Source: an uncultured Polaribacter sp. (GTDB lineage Bacteria; Bacteroidota; Bacteroidia; Flavobacteriales; Flavobacteriaceae). From it: a stretch of DNA of 62,820 nt. Below the pieces are notes generated by a model. That model made no database searches. It saw only the letters and a list, made by a program, of their open reading frames with translations, and had not been told where the DNA came from. The stretch spans positions 1 through 62,820 of the forward strand of contig CAJQQH010000041.1 in NCBI GenBank assembly GCA_905480405.1, in the 5' to 3' direction. The position numbers and the translations under genes are program-made. Shown piece after piece: positions 26,600 through 35,480 of the stretch (the stretch's first letter is position 1; the number at the start of each line of letters is the position of its first letter).

Positions 26600-27397
26600 C
26601 TACTTGTTTTGTTCTGCTAATAATTTCTTTTGATATCTACCTTGTACAATATCTACAATTATTAAAATGGCTAATACAAAGTAGAATGTTGTTTTACTCA
26701 TTGGTACAATTTCTTCGCCGAAAATTTTAATGTGTGCTAAATGACCACCTTCTGTAACTAGCATTATTCCGACTATAAAAAGGATAAACAAACCTAATAC
26801 CTCATACATTCTATTTTTAGATAAAAATGTAGAAATTTTATCTGCCATAATAAGCATTAATAAACCACTAATTACAATTGCAATTGCCATAACAATAAAA
26901 GCGGTTGTAGCACTCTCTATTTCGCTAGTAAGACCAATTGCGGCTAAAATAGAATCAAAAGAAAAAACTAAATTCATTATTACAATACTTGTAATAACTG
27001 CGTTTGCAGATTTAGATTTTTTTTCTGAAGCCATATCATCTACATCTAATCCTTTAGTAGAAATCATGTGCCAAATCTCTTTAATAGCAGTGTAAATTAT
27101 AAAAGCACCACCTAAAAGTACAATTATACTGTGACCGTTAAAGGCAAAATGTATAACATCTTTTATTCCGCCCGATAAAAAAGAAAAAGGCTCTTGGAAA
27201 AAATCGATGATAGAAACAAGTACAAATAGTAAGACAATTCTTAAAACGATTGCTATTAAAATTCCAGTTTTTCTAACCTTTTTTTGATCTGCTTCTGGTG
27301 CTTTTTTAGATTCTAATGATATGTAAAGTAAATTATCGAAACCTAAAACGGCTTGTAATAAGATTAACATTAATAGTGTAAAAAGAATTCCTAACAT
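26600..27397 (-). CDS. TerC family integral membrane protein
   Basis: TerC/YkoY-type membrane protein of 265 residues, thought to export manganese or support metallation of exported proteins in other bacteria. Family signatures are GFDNLLYISLESKKAP (about residues 19-34), with the conserved Asp in the second helix region, and NLVFSFDSILAAIGLT (about 142-157), the mirror motif with the second Asp. Seven or eight hydrophobic helices are visible. It has a good -33/-7 promoter and is monocistronic. Its classical tellurite link is not implied here. Confidence 0.9.
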   Translation of the reverse strand: MLGILFTLLMLILLQAVLGFDNLLYISLESKKAPEADQKKVRKTGILIAIVLRIVLLFVLVSIIDFFQEPFSFLSGGIKDVIHFAFNGHSIIVLLGGAFIIYTAIKEIWHMISTKGLDVDDMASEKKSKSANAVITSIVIMNLVFSFDSILAAIGLTSEIESATTAFIVMAIAIVISGLLMLIMADKISTFLSKNRMYEVLGLFILFIVGIMLVTEGGHLAHIKIFGEEIVPMSKTTFYFVLAILIIVDIVQGRYQKKLLAEQNK

Positions 27398-27422
27398 TTT
27401 TTATTTTTTATAATTACAAATT

Positions 27423-27453
27423 CAAAGGTATTTTGATTGCTTTGAATACGCAA
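27423..27453 (-). promoter_or_regulatory. terC promoter, -33 and -7 elements
   Basis: Minus strand: TTG at 27453-27451, 20-nt spacer, then TACCTTTG at 27430-27423. This is the best match in the window to the complete Bacteroidota promoter (TTG - 19 to 21 nt - TAnnTTTG). Confidence 0.65.
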
Positions 27454-27584
27454 TTTTTATTTTATTTAGTTTCAAAGTATTTGGTTTTTAGTTATAAGAG
27501 GAAAAGTTTATAAACAAAAAGGAGAATCTAAAAACAAAATTTATGTTTACTATACTTTTATGTATTCTGCTTTTATTTTGAACA

Positions 27585-28352
27585 TTAAAATAATGATTTC
27601 CAAAGAATACGCAAACTAACGAAAGCGATTAGAATAGAAGTCGCTTTTTTTAATTGAATAGGAGTAAAGTAAGTGTTGCTTATTCTACTACCAATTTGCC
27701 CGCCAATAAAAACCGTTATAAGTAAAATAGAAGTTAAATTCCAGTCGATATAAAAATCAGGATTAGAATATTGCCCAATAAAACCGGCAATAGAATTAAC
27801 TAAAATAAAAAAACTAGCAGTTGCAGCAATTTTTTTAGGAGTGTCCCAATTTGTAAGATGTAAAAGAGGCGCTAAAAAAATACCGCCACCAATACCAACC
27901 ATTCCAGAAATAAATCCAATGATACCACCAAAGGTTGCATTTTTCTTTATGTTTAGTTTTATTGGTTTTTCATCCGAAGAAATAATTTTTTTAGAAAGCC
28001 ACATCGTAATTGCAGCAAAAAGAAGTGTAAAACCCAAAAGGATAAAAAAAATATTTTGATTTATCTTTAACTTTCCGCCTAAAAAGGCAAGTGGAATGCT
28101 AAATAGAATGAGTGGTGTTATTTTTTTATAATCAATCTTTTTTTGTCTAGTAAATAACCAAACATTACTAGAAACCACAACAATATTACATAATAAAGAA
28201 GTAGCTCTTATTTGAGTAAAAACAATACCTGTTAAGGCTAAAATTGCTAAATAACTAGATCCACCGCCAAAGCCAACAGAAGAGTATAGAACTGCAACTG
28301 TAAAAAAGAGGATTATTATATGCCAATAAGTAAATAATGAGTCTAATAACAA
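27585..28352 (-). CDS. Sulfite exporter TauE/SafE family permease
   Basis: TSUP-type membrane protein of 255 residues with about eight hydrophobic helices, exporting or importing sulfite, sulfoacetate or other organic anions in characterised relatives. Hallmarks are the two repeat motifs: VGFGGGSSYLAILAL (about residues 26-40) and MVGIGGGIFLAPLLH (about 151-165), each with the glycine triplet. The only plausible start is TTG at 28352; no ATG exists in the frame. Substrate not deducible; no sulfur genes are adjacent. Confidence 0.88.
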   Translation of the reverse strand: MLLDSLFTYWHIIILFFTVAVLYSSVGFGGGSSYLAILALTGIVFTQIRATSLLCNIVVVSSNVWLFTRQKKIDYKKITPLILFSIPLAFLGGKLKINQNIFFILLGFTLLFAAITMWLSKKIISSDEKPIKLNIKKNATFGGIIGFISGMVGIGGGIFLAPLLHLTNWDTPKKIAATASFFILVNSIAGFIGQYSNPDFYIDWNLTSILLITVFIGGQIGSRISNTYFTPIQLKKATSILIAFVSLRILWKSLF

Positions 28353-28426
28353 AAATATAGGTTTAATAATTAGGTAGTTTTTGTTTGTAGTAAAAAATAA
28401 AGGTAAAATAATTTTTGAATAAAAAT

Positions 28427-29350
28427 TTAATAATGAAGAGACTTTTTAAATTGTTGAGGTGTCATCATTTCCATTTTTTTAAATTGCCTGTTAAAATAAC
28501 TAGTATTATTAAAACCAGATTTAAAAGCGATTTCAGATATTCTAAAATCTTTAGATTCTTTAATAAGTTTTTTCGAAAATTTAATTTTTTCTGAGTTAAT
28601 ATAATCAATTGGAGAAATGCCTAAAGTATTTTTAAATTGCTTGTGAAAATGCGAAGTACTCATAAAGGCTTTTTTAGCTAAAATATCTACATTAATATCT
28701 TTATTTGTTAAGTTGTCTTTAATGTACTTAATAACAGTTCCGATTCTGGTATCATTAAAAATATCGTTTTCATTGTTAAGAATTAACGATTTTGCTTTTG
28801 TTTGTAGTAGCCTAACAATTAGTTCTTGTATCATTAAATCTAGTAATACATCTTTAGATTTGTTGTTGTTTGTAAAAGTATATGTTAAACGTTTTACAAG
28901 ATGGTTTACATCCGTGTTGTTAATTAAATGAGATGTATTGGCATCTAAATTCCAATTGTTGTTTTCATTTTCAATAGCTACTATTCTATTAAAATTCTGA
29001 ACAACTTCATCAATTTTAAAAGCATCTATTCCTAAAGCTAAACACTGTGTTGGATCGTTTTGGGTTGCAATAGGGAAATCGATAATCATTTCCTTTTTTT
29101 TTGGCATTACAACAGATTCACCTGGAAAAAAATCAAAAGAAGGAATACCATCTAAATGCATTATTTTTTTACCAGTTAGCATGCTGGCAATTATAGGGAA
29201 GTCGAAAATTAAAGCAACTTTTTCTGCAAATGCATGAGTTTCATAAATATTAAGTTCGGCATATTCCGCACTATATGTAGTTCTGTTTTCTACTAAAGTG
29301 GTAAGTTTTCTGTTGTTTTTATGTCGATTTAGTAACTGACTCATACACAA
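28427..29350 (-). CDS. AraC family transcriptional regulator
   Basis: Transcription factor of 307 residues. The N-terminal ligand-binding half (about 1-190) is a beta-barrel-like AraC-type sensor containing DGIPSFDFFPGESVVMPKKKEMIIDFP. The C-terminal half has two helix-turn-helix motifs: the first around VDILAKKAFMSTSHFHKQFKNTLGISP (about 218-245) and the second RISEIAFKSGFNNTSYFNRQFKKMEMMTPQQF (about 268-300). ATG codons occur at residues 1 and 3, and the promoter position makes either possible. It diverges from the aldehyde dehydrogenase gene, whose upstream region carries a 21-bp direct repeat fitting this regulator type. Confidence 0.93.
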   Translation of the reverse strand: MCMSQLLNRHKNNRKLTTLVENRTTYSAEYAELNIYETHAFAEKVALIFDFPIIASMLTGKKIMHLDGIPSFDFFPGESVVMPKKKEMIIDFPIATQNDPTQCLALGIDAFKIDEVVQNFNRIVAIENENNNWNLDANTSHLINNTDVNHLVKRLTYTFTNNNKSKDVLLDLMIQELIVRLLQTKAKSLILNNENDIFNDTRIGTVIKYIKDNLTNKDINVDILAKKAFMSTSHFHKQFKNTLGISPIDYINSEKIKFSKKLIKESKDFRISEIAFKSGFNNTSYFNRQFKKMEMMTPQQFKKSLHY

Positions 29351-29355
29351 TGATA

Positions 29356-29363
29356 CAAAAATA
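29356..29363 (-). promoter_or_regulatory. -7 element of araC-type regulator gene
   Basis: Minus-strand TATTTTTG is an exact TAnnTTTG match that ends only 5 nt before the first ATG, so the mRNA leader would be absent or very short. Confidence 0.5.
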
Positions 29364-29389
29364 TTATTTCATTAATTTAATATAATAGA

Positions 29390-29431
29390 TATGTTCAATA
29401 TTTTGATAAGTATGTTCAGTTTATTCATAAT
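29390..29431. promoter_or_regulatory. Candidate AraC-type operator, 21-bp direct repeat
   Basis: TATGTTCA occurs at 29390 and at 29411. The 21-bp units starting there agree at about 15 of 21 positions (also sharing ATAA near their ends). Two direct half-sites one 21-bp step apart are the classical arrangement bound by AraC-family activators. The site lies between the regulator and the dehydrogenase it probably controls. Confidence 0.6.
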
Positions 29432-29516
29432 ATGATAAAATACCTTTATAAAAATTAATTATAATCTATTTTTTAGATTAAAATATTACTTAATTACTAA
29501 TTTAAATATAATTTTC

Positions 29517-31016
29517 ATGAGTTATTCAAAACCTAAATTTAAAGAGAAGTATAGCAATTTTATCAATGGTAAATTTGTTGCTCCATTAGGAGGTCAGTAT
29601 TTTGAGAATACATCTCCAATCGATAATAGTTTAATAGCAAAATATCCACGTTCGCAAAAGGAAGATGTAGAATTGGCATTAGATGCAGCTAATGCAGTAA
29701 AAGAATCTTGGGGAAATACTTCTGCCACAGAAAGAGCTACCTTGTTAAATAAAGTAGCAGATATTATTGAGGCTAATTTAGAGGAGTTTGCACTTGTTGA
29801 AACTTGTGATAATGGAAAACCAATTAGAGAAACTTTAAATGCAGATGTTCCTTTAGCTATAGATCATTGGCGTTACTTTGCTGCTTGTATTAGAACAGAG
29901 GAAGGAAGTGCTTCTGAGTTAGATCAGAATACATTATCTATGAATATAAAGGAGCCATTAGGTGTAATTGGGCAGATAATTCCTTGGAACTTTCCTTTAT
30001 TAATGTTGTCTTGGAAATTGCCACCAGCTTTGGTAACAGGAAACTGTGTGGTGTTAAAACCAGCAGAACAAACTCCGTCTACAGCAACTTTATTAATGGA
30101 AAAAATTGCAGATGTGTTTCCTCCAGGAGTTGTAAATATTGTACATGGTTTTGGTCCGGAAGCAGGGAAACCTTTGGCTTCTAGTTCTAAAGTAGATAAA
30201 GTTGCTTTTACTGGTGAGACAACAACGGGGCAATTAATTATGCAATATGCATCTAAAAACCTAAATCCTGTAACAATGGAGTTGGGAGGGAAGTCTCCTA
30301 ATATTTTCTTTAACTCAGTTATGGATGCAGATGATGCATATTTAGATAAAGCAATTGAAGGAGCTGTTTTGTTTGCTTTTAATCAGGGTGAAGTTTGTAC
30401 ATGTCCTTCTAGAATTTTGGTGCAAGAAGATATATATGATGCTTTTATAGAACGAGTTGTAGAAAGAACAAATGCTATTATACAAGATAATCCTTATGAT
30501 GTTAATACAATGGTTGGTGCGCAAGCATCTAATGATCAATATAAAAAAATACAATCGTATTTTAAAATTGGTAAAGATGAAGGGGCAAAGGTATTAGCTG
30601 GTGGTGAGGCTAAAAAATTAACAGGAGATTTAGTAAACGGTTTTTATATTAAGCCAACAATATTAGAGGGGCATAATAAAATGCGCGTTTTTCAAGAAGA
30701 AATTTTTGGACCTGTAGCTTGTGTTACTAAGTTTAAAGATGAAGCTGAAGCTATTGAAATTGCAAATGATACGCTTTATGGTCTTGGAGCTGGTGTTTGG
30801 ACGCGTGATGCTCATCAATTATATCAAATTCCACGTGCAATAAAAGCAGGTAGGGTTTGGGTAAATTGTTACCATGCTTATCCTGCACACGCACCTTTTG
30901 GCGGTTATAAAAAATCTGGCTTTGGTAGAGAGAACCATGTGATGATGTTAAATTATTATCGTCAAACCAAAAACATGTTAATCTCTTATGATAAAAATAA
31001 ATTAGGTTTTTTTTAG
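29517..31016 (+). CDS. Aldehyde dehydrogenase, AldB-like
   Basis: NAD(P)-dependent aldehyde dehydrogenase of 499 residues. Visible catalytic parts are [10 protein letters not shown] (Asn of the oxyanion hole), MELGGKSPN with the general base Glu255, and [12 protein letters not shown] with nucleophile Cys294. The CTCPSR context is the one seen in AldB/ExaC-type acetaldehyde and related dehydrogenases. Its neighbours fit: a divergent AraC regulator, a DUF779 partner and, further on, acetate uptake and acetyl-CoA synthetase. I infer oxidation of acetaldehyde or a similar short aldehyde to the acid. Confidence 0.93.
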   Translation: MSYSKPKFKEKYSNFINGKFVAPLGGQYFENTSPIDNSLIAKYPRSQKEDVELALDAANAVKESWGNTSATERATLLNKVADIIEANLEEFALVETCDNGKPIRETLNADVPLAIDHWRYFAACIRTEEGSASELDQNTLSMNIKEPLGVIGQIIPWNFPLLMLSWKLPPALVTGNCVVLKPAEQTPSTATLLMEKIADVFPPGVVNIVHGFGPEAGKPLASSSKVDKVAFTGETTTGQLIMQYASKNLNPVTMELGGKSPNIFFNSVMDADDAYLDKAIEGAVLFAFNQGEVCTCPSRILVQEDIYDAFIERVVERTNAIIQDNPYDVNTMVGAQASNDQYKKIQSYFKIGKDEGAKVLAGGEAKKLTGDLVNGFYIKPTILEGHNKMRVFQEEIFGPVACVTKFKDEAEAIEIANDTLYGLGAGVWTRDAHQLYQIPRAIKAGRVWVNCYHAYPAHAPFGGYKKSGFGRENHVMMLNYYRQTKNMLISYDKNKLGFF

Positions 31017-31038
31017 TAGAGTGATGTGAAGTTTAAGG

Positions 31039-31068
31039 GCTGAATTACAATAGTAGTTCAGCTTTTTT
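31039..31068 (+). terminator. Terminator between aldehyde dehydrogenase and DUF779
   Basis: GCTGAATTAC - AATA - GTAGTTCAGC followed by TTTTTT; a 10-bp stem with one G-U pair. It would reduce or stop transcription into the DUF779 gene. Confidence 0.8.
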
Positions 31069-31082
31069 AATAAAAGGAAGTT

Positions 31083-31436
31083 ATGGAAAGAGTAGTTATT
31101 ACAAAAGAGGCAGAAAAAGTTTTAGAGCAATTAAAAGAACAGTATAATGGGTTGATTTTTCATCAAAGTGGTGGCTGTTGCGATGGTTCTGCTCCGATGA
31201 TTTTAGAGAAAGAAGATTTTTATTTAGATGAAAGCGATATTCTAATGGGTACTTTAAAAGGTGTTAACTTTTATATGAATCAAGATCAGTTTGAATATTG
31301 GAAGCATACACATTTAACAGTAGATATTACTGAAGGTAGAGGTGCTAGTTTTTCTTTGGAAATACCATTGGGGCTTCGTTTTTTTATCCATTCGAGATTG
31401 TTAACGAAAGAAGAAGAGTTGTTTTTTAATTCATAA
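31083..31436 (+). CDS. DUF779 family protein
   Basis: Small 117-residue protein typically encoded next to aldehyde or alcohol dehydrogenases; its molecular role is not settled. Features are the HQSGGCCDGSAPM motif (about residues 28-40), with adjacent cysteines that could bind metal or react, and the later ITEGRGASFSLEIPLGLRFFIHSR. An AAGGAAG run 4-5 nt before the ATG looks like a Shine-Dalgarno sequence, which is uncommon in this phylum. A terminator hairpin sits between it and the dehydrogenase gene. Confidence 0.9.
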   Translation: MERVVITKEAEKVLEQLKEQYNGLIFHQSGGCCDGSAPMILEKEDFYLDESDILMGTLKGVNFYMNQDQFEYWKHTHLTVDITEGRGASFSLEIPLGLRFFIHSRLLTKEEELFFNS

Positions 31437-31479
31437 GATGTAGCTGTAAGTAAAATTATTTTTTTTCATTTTAATAAAT

Positions 31480-31523
31480 AAAGCCTTAAAAATTAATGTA
31501 ATTCGTTGTTTTTGGGCTTTTTT
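31480..31523 (+). terminator. Weak terminator after DUF779
   Basis: AAAGCC...AAAAA and TTTTT...GGCTTT arms with a small internal bulge around a loop of about 17 nt, followed by a T run. Confidence 0.45.
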
Positions 31524-31564
31524 ATGTGCTTATAATTATTTTTTTAACAAATTATTTTATTTTA

Positions 31565-31602
31565 TGTTGCTAAATTGATATATTTATGCTAAATTAATAT
31601 AT
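31565..31602. repeat. 19-bp tandem repeat abutting the start of the InsA-like gene
   Basis: Two 19-bp units (31565-31583 and 31584-31602), agreeing at about 16 of 19 positions, share TGCTAAATT(G/A)ATATAT. The second unit ends at the base before the start codon. A regulatory or autoregulatory binding site is a plausible reading. Confidence 0.55.
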
Positions 31603-32022
31603 ATGAGTATAGAATCTTGTCCTAACTGTAGCTCTAATGAGTACATTAAGAGTGGTATTATTAATAAAAGACAACGTTATAAATGTAAAAAGTGTAATTA
31701 TTTTTTTACAGTAAATAAAATAGGTAAGAAGATTGATGACTATTATGTGAATAAATCGTTGCAATTATATTTAGAAGGATTAACCTATCGTGAAATTGAG
31801 CGCATTTTAGGGGTGTCACATGTAAGTATTATGAATTGGGTTAAAAAGTACAATATTAAAAGGCCTTATAACTCTAAGTATCATCCAAGTTATAAAATTT
31901 TAAATGCAATAGAGTTAGGTAAATATTTTCAGGATCCAAAGAATATTAAAGGTGCAGGTGTTGTTGTTACTGAGTTAGGTGATAAGTTTATGTTAATAAA
32001 GTGGGAGCGTTTTAAGGATTAG
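31603..32022 (+). CDS. IS1 InsA-like zinc-ribbon/HTH protein, probable domesticated regulator
   Basis: A 139-residue protein. The N-terminus is a transposase-type zinc ribbon with Cys6, Cys9, Cys28 and Cys31 (CPNC and CKKC). A helix-turn-helix follows (about residues 54-82, LTYREIERILGVSHVSIMNWVKKY), like the InsA part of IS1 transposases. The rest (about 95-139, including GAGVVVTELGDKFMLIKWERF) is not transposase-like. No InsB catalytic frame, DDE domain or inverted terminal repeats lie nearby, so this is not an active IS. It stands just upstream of porin, symporter, sensor kinase and acs genes, which suggests a transcription factor for acetate use. That role is inference. Confidence 0.8.
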   Translation: MSIESCPNCSSNEYIKSGIINKRQRYKCKKCNYFFTVNKIGKKIDDYYVNKSLQLYLEGLTYREIERILGVSHVSIMNWVKKYNIKRPYNSKYHPSYKILNAIELGKYFQDPKNIKGAGVVVTELGDKFMLIKWERFKD

Positions 32023-32129
32023 TATATGTATTTAACACAAAAATATAGTGTTTTTTATTTACTTCTTTTAATTATAGAGTTTAGCAGTGCACACAGAATC
32101 AATTATTCACTAACTAAACAATTAAATTA

Positions 32130-33344
32130 ATGAGAAAACAAAAATTACTATTGTTAGGACTATTTTTAGCTTCCTTTCAATTTATGAATGCTCAGGGCTC
32201 TCCAGACTATAAAGGAGGTCTAAAAATTAAATTTGATGAGGATGGAAAAAAATACCTTCGCTTAATTTCTTGGGCTCAAGTTCAAGCAACTTATAATAAT
32301 GATCCAGTAGCAACAGCAAGTTCTACAAGTTTTAATTTAAGAAGGGCTCGTGTACTAATGTTCTCTCAAATTACAGATAAATTTTTAATTTTAACCCATT
32401 TTGGGCTTAACAGTTTAAATGCCGGCACACTTTCCCCTACCGGAAAAGGAACTGGTTCTCAAATTTTCTTACATGATGCATGGGCACAATATAGTGTTGG
32501 TAAAGATCATGCAATTGGTGCAGGTTTACATTATTTTAATGGTATTTCGAGATTAAATAATCAGAGTACTTTAAATATGATGACATTAGATAATAATCGT
32601 CAATCATGGGCAACCATTGGTTTGTCTGATCAATTTGCGAGACATATTGGAGTTTTTATGAAGGGTAAGTTTGGGAAATTACAATATAGAGTTGCTATAA
32701 ATGATGCTATCACAAATGGTTTAGATGCAAGACCTGCTGTAAATGGAGAAGCTGTTTATGGAGGTGCTAGTATTTTAGGAACTAAAGATGCAGGTAAAAC
32801 TTTTGCAGGTTATTTTGAATATAATTTATTAGATCAAGAATCTAATTTTTTACCTTTTAAGGTTGGGACTTATCTTGGCGGAAAAAAAGTATTTAATATT
32901 GGCGCAGGTTTTTTCTTACATCCTAATGGTTCTGTAAAAATGGAGAATGGTAATGCAGTAGGAGAAGACGTTTCTATATTTGCTTTAGATGCTTTTTATG
33001 ATACACCATTAGGTGATAACGGAAGTGCGTTAACTGCTTATGCAACATTTCAATCCAATCAATATGGAGAGAATTATTTATATAGCGCTTACGGAACTGG
33101 TAATATGGTTTATTCGCATGTAGGTTATGTTTTTGCTGGAGATAAATCAAAAACTAGATATCAACCCTACTTATCTTATGGAAGTAGTAGTTACGATGGC
33201 TCATCTAATGATAGAAATGTTTTTGGATTAGGTGTTAATGCATATATGAGTGGTCATAATTCTAAATTAACGTTAGAGTATAAAAGTCAGGATTACGGAA
33301 CATCTACAAGTGCATTAACTTTACAAGCAATGATTTATTTATAA
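32130..33344 (+). CDS. Outer-membrane porin of the acetate cluster
   Basis: A 404-residue secreted beta-barrel protein. The signal peptide covers about residues 1-21 (ending FMNAQ). The body has alternating polar/hydrophobic strands with aromatic girdles and ends in a strand LTLQAMIYL typical of outer-membrane proteins. It resembles Bacteroidota O/P-type porins (FNLRRARVLMFSQITDKFLILTHFG). Placed 16 nt before the DUF4212/symporter pair, it probably lets a small carboxylate through the outer membrane. Specificity cannot be read from the sequence. Confidence 0.82.
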   Translation: MRKQKLLLLGLFLASFQFMNAQGSPDYKGGLKIKFDEDGKKYLRLISWAQVQATYNNDPVATASSTSFNLRRARVLMFSQITDKFLILTHFGLNSLNAGTLSPTGKGTGSQIFLHDAWAQYSVGKDHAIGAGLHYFNGISRLNNQSTLNMMTLDNNRQSWATIGLSDQFARHIGVFMKGKFGKLQYRVAINDAITNGLDARPAVNGEAVYGGASILGTKDAGKTFAGYFEYNLLDQESNFLPFKVGTYLGGKKVFNIGAGFFLHPNGSVKMENGNAVGEDVSIFALDAFYDTPLGDNGSALTAYATFQSNQYGENYLYSAYGTGNMVYSHVGYVFAGDKSKTRYQPYLSYGSSSYDGSSNDRNVFGLGVNAYMSGHNSKLTLEYKSQDYGTSTSALTLQAMIYL

Positions 33345-33360
33345 AAAAAAAACAACAATA

Positions 33361-33621
33361 ATGAGTAGTAAACAAGATAACGCTGCGGCGTACTGGAAAG
33401 AAAATATTAGGTATTTAGCAATATTATTAGTGATATGGTTTGTAGTATCCTTTGGTTGTGGGATTTTATTTAGAGAAGAACTAGATACTATTAGAATGGG
33501 TGGTTTTAAACTTGGTTTTTGGTTCGCTCAACAAGGATCTATTTATGTATTCGTAATACTAATTTTCGTTTACATAAAATTAATGAACAAATTAGATAAA
33601 AAATACGGTTTCGACGAGTAA
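33361..33621 (+). CDS. DUF4212 small subunit of a solute symporter
   Basis: Small membrane protein of 86 residues with two helices (about 18-40 and 56-77). The family DUF4212 is nearly always encoded immediately upstream of an acetate-type SSS symporter and is regarded as its accessory subunit. Recognisable elements are AYWKENIRYLAILLVIWFVVSFGCGILF and FKLGFWFAQQGSIYVFVILIFVYI. The symporter gene follows after 27 nt. Confidence 0.92.
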   Translation: MSSKQDNAAAYWKENIRYLAILLVIWFVVSFGCGILFREELDTIRMGGFKLGFWFAQQGSIYVFVILIFVYIKLMNKLDKKYGFDE

Positions 33622-33648
33622 CCCTAACTAAAAATAAAAAAAAGAATT

Positions 33649-35418
33649 ATGAGTGTACAAACTTGGACATGGTTATTAGTAGGGATTACTTTTGCCTTAT
33701 ATTTTGGAATTGCAATTTGGGCTAGAGCAGGTTCTACAAAAGAATTTTATGTTGCCGGCGGAGGTGTTTCTCCTTTAGCAAATGGTATGGCTACAGCTGC
33801 CGATTGGATGAGTGCTGCCTCTTTTATTAGTATGGCAGGAATTATTTCTTTTGCTGGTTATGATGGATCTGTTTATTTAATGGGTTGGACTGGTGGATAT
33901 GTGTTATTGGCGCTTTTATTAGCACCTTACCTTCGTAAGTTTGGTAAGTTTACTGTGCCAGATTTTATTGGAGATAGATATTATTCTAACACTGCAAGAA
34001 CTGTAGCCGTAATTTGTGCATTAATTGTATCGTTTACATATGTTGCAGGACAAATGAGAGGTGTAGGAATTGTGTTTTCTCAATTTTTACAAGTAGATAT
34101 TATCTACGGTGTACTAATAGGAATGACGGTAGTTTTGGTATTTGCTCTTCTAGGAGGTATGAAAGGAATTACTTATACGCAAGTAGCACAGTATTGTGTA
34201 TTAATATTTGCTTTTATGGTACCTGCATTTTTTATATCAATGCAAATGACTGGTAATATAATTCCTCAATTAGGAATGGGAGGTACAGTTGAAGGTGGAG
34301 AGTTTTTATTAGATAAGTTAGATAAATTACATGTACAACTTGGTTTTAATGAATACACAAGTGGTACAAAATCTACTTGGGATGTTTTTGCTATAACATT
34401 AGCCTTAATGACTGGTACAGCAGGTTTACCACACGTAATTGTGCGTTTTTTTACAGTTCCTAAAGTAAAAGATGCACGTAAATCTGCAGGATATGCATTG
34501 CTTTTAATTGCAATCTTATACACTACAGCTCCTGCAATTGCAGTTTTCTCTAGAACTAATTTAATAGAAACTGTAAGTGAAAAAGAGTATTCAGAAATTC
34601 CTGTATGGTTTAAAAACTGGGAAGACACTGGTTTAATTTCTTGGACTGATAAAAACGGAGATGGAAAAATACAATACGTTGCTGGTAATGCTTTAGATGG
34701 TAAAAAACCAGTTTATACAGAAGCAAGAGGAACGTATGGAGAAAGAATGATTGCTAACGCAAACTTTAATGCTAAAAACGAGTTATATGTAGATAGAGAC
34801 ATTATGGTTTTAGCAAATCCAGAAATAGCACAATTACCAAACTGGGTAATCGCCTTAGTTGCAGCAGGAGGTTTAGCAGCAGCATTGTCTACTGCAGCAG
34901 GATTGTTATTGGTAATATCAACATCTGTTTCACATGATTTAATTAAGAAACAATTAAAGCCAGATATTTCTGATAAAGATGAGTTAACCGCAGCAAGAAT
35001 AGCAATTTTTGTAGCAATATTAATTGCAGGATATTTTGGTATTAATCCGCCAGGGTTTGTCGCCGCTGTAGTTGCACTTGCTTTTGGTTTGGCAGCAGCT
35101 TCATTTTTTCCTGCAATTGTTTTAGGTATTTTTGATAAAAGAATGAATAAAGAAGGAGCAATTTCGGGTATGGTAATTGGTATTGTTTTGATGCTTTTTT
35201 ATATGATGAAATTTAAGCTTGATATGTTTGGCGGAGGAACGAAAGAAGATTGGTGGTTTGGTACATCACCAGAAGGATTTGGGACAATTGCTATGTTTGT
35301 AAATGTTGTAATTTCTTTAGTAGTTTCTAGGGTAACTGCAGCACCTCCAAAAGATGTGCAAGAAATAGTAGAAAGTATTAGAATCCCCTCAGGTGCTGGT
35401 GAAGCGGTAGAACATTAA
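33649..35418 (+). CDS. Sodium:solute symporter, acetate/carboxylate type
   Basis: SSS-family cation symporter of 589 residues with about 13 membrane helices, of the VC2705/ActP-related group that travels with DUF4212. Visible family motifs include EFYVAGGGVSPLANGMATAADWMSAASFISMAG (about residues 32-64), AGLPHVIVRFFTVPKVKDARKSAGYA (about 257-283) and AAALSTAAGLLLVISTSVSHDL (about 404-425). A periplasmic insert around residues 300-385 is longer than in many SSS proteins. With porin, sensor kinase and acs on either side, acetate is the best substrate guess. Confidence 0.92.
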   Translation: MSVQTWTWLLVGITFALYFGIAIWARAGSTKEFYVAGGGVSPLANGMATAADWMSAASFISMAGIISFAGYDGSVYLMGWTGGYVLLALLLAPYLRKFGKFTVPDFIGDRYYSNTARTVAVICALIVSFTYVAGQMRGVGIVFSQFLQVDIIYGVLIGMTVVLVFALLGGMKGITYTQVAQYCVLIFAFMVPAFFISMQMTGNIIPQLGMGGTVEGGEFLLDKLDKLHVQLGFNEYTSGTKSTWDVFAITLALMTGTAGLPHVIVRFFTVPKVKDARKSAGYALLLIAILYTTAPAIAVFSRTNLIETVSEKEYSEIPVWFKNWEDTGLISWTDKNGDGKIQYVAGNALDGKKPVYTEARGTYGERMIANANFNAKNELYVDRDIMVLANPEIAQLPNWVIALVAAGGLAAALSTAAGLLLVISTSVSHDLIKKQLKPDISDKDELTAARIAIFVAILIAGYFGINPPGFVAAVVALAFGLAAASFFPAIVLGIFDKRMNKEGAISGMVIGIVLMLFYMMKFKLDMFGGGTKEDWWFGTSPEGFGTIAMFVNVVISLVVSRVTAAPPKDVQEIVESIRIPSGAGEAVEH

Positions 35419-35449
35419 TAACTTTTAACGGTTAATTGATTATTTTTTT

Positions 35450-35480
35450 AAATCAGCATTACAATTTGTAGTGCTGATTT
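35450..35480 (+). terminator. Hairpin after the symporter gene
   Basis: AAATCAGCATTAC - AATTT - GTAGTGCTGATTT, a 13-bp stem with one G-U pair. The T tract afterwards is short, so this is a terminator or attenuating hairpin between transporter and sensor genes. Confidence 0.6.

Noticed and set aside
26600-27397. Tellurite resistance determinant
   Set aside because: TerC-family membrane proteins are widespread and no other ter genes are present; metal transport is more likely.
28350-28357. -7 element TATTTTTG for the TauE-type gene
   Set aside because: It overlaps the TTG that has to serve as start codon, so it cannot be the promoter for this reading frame unless initiation is non-canonical.
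31603-32022. Active IS1 insertion sequence
   Set aside because: Only an InsA-like zinc ribbon and HTH are present; no InsB frame, frameshift window, terminal inverted repeats or target duplication were found.
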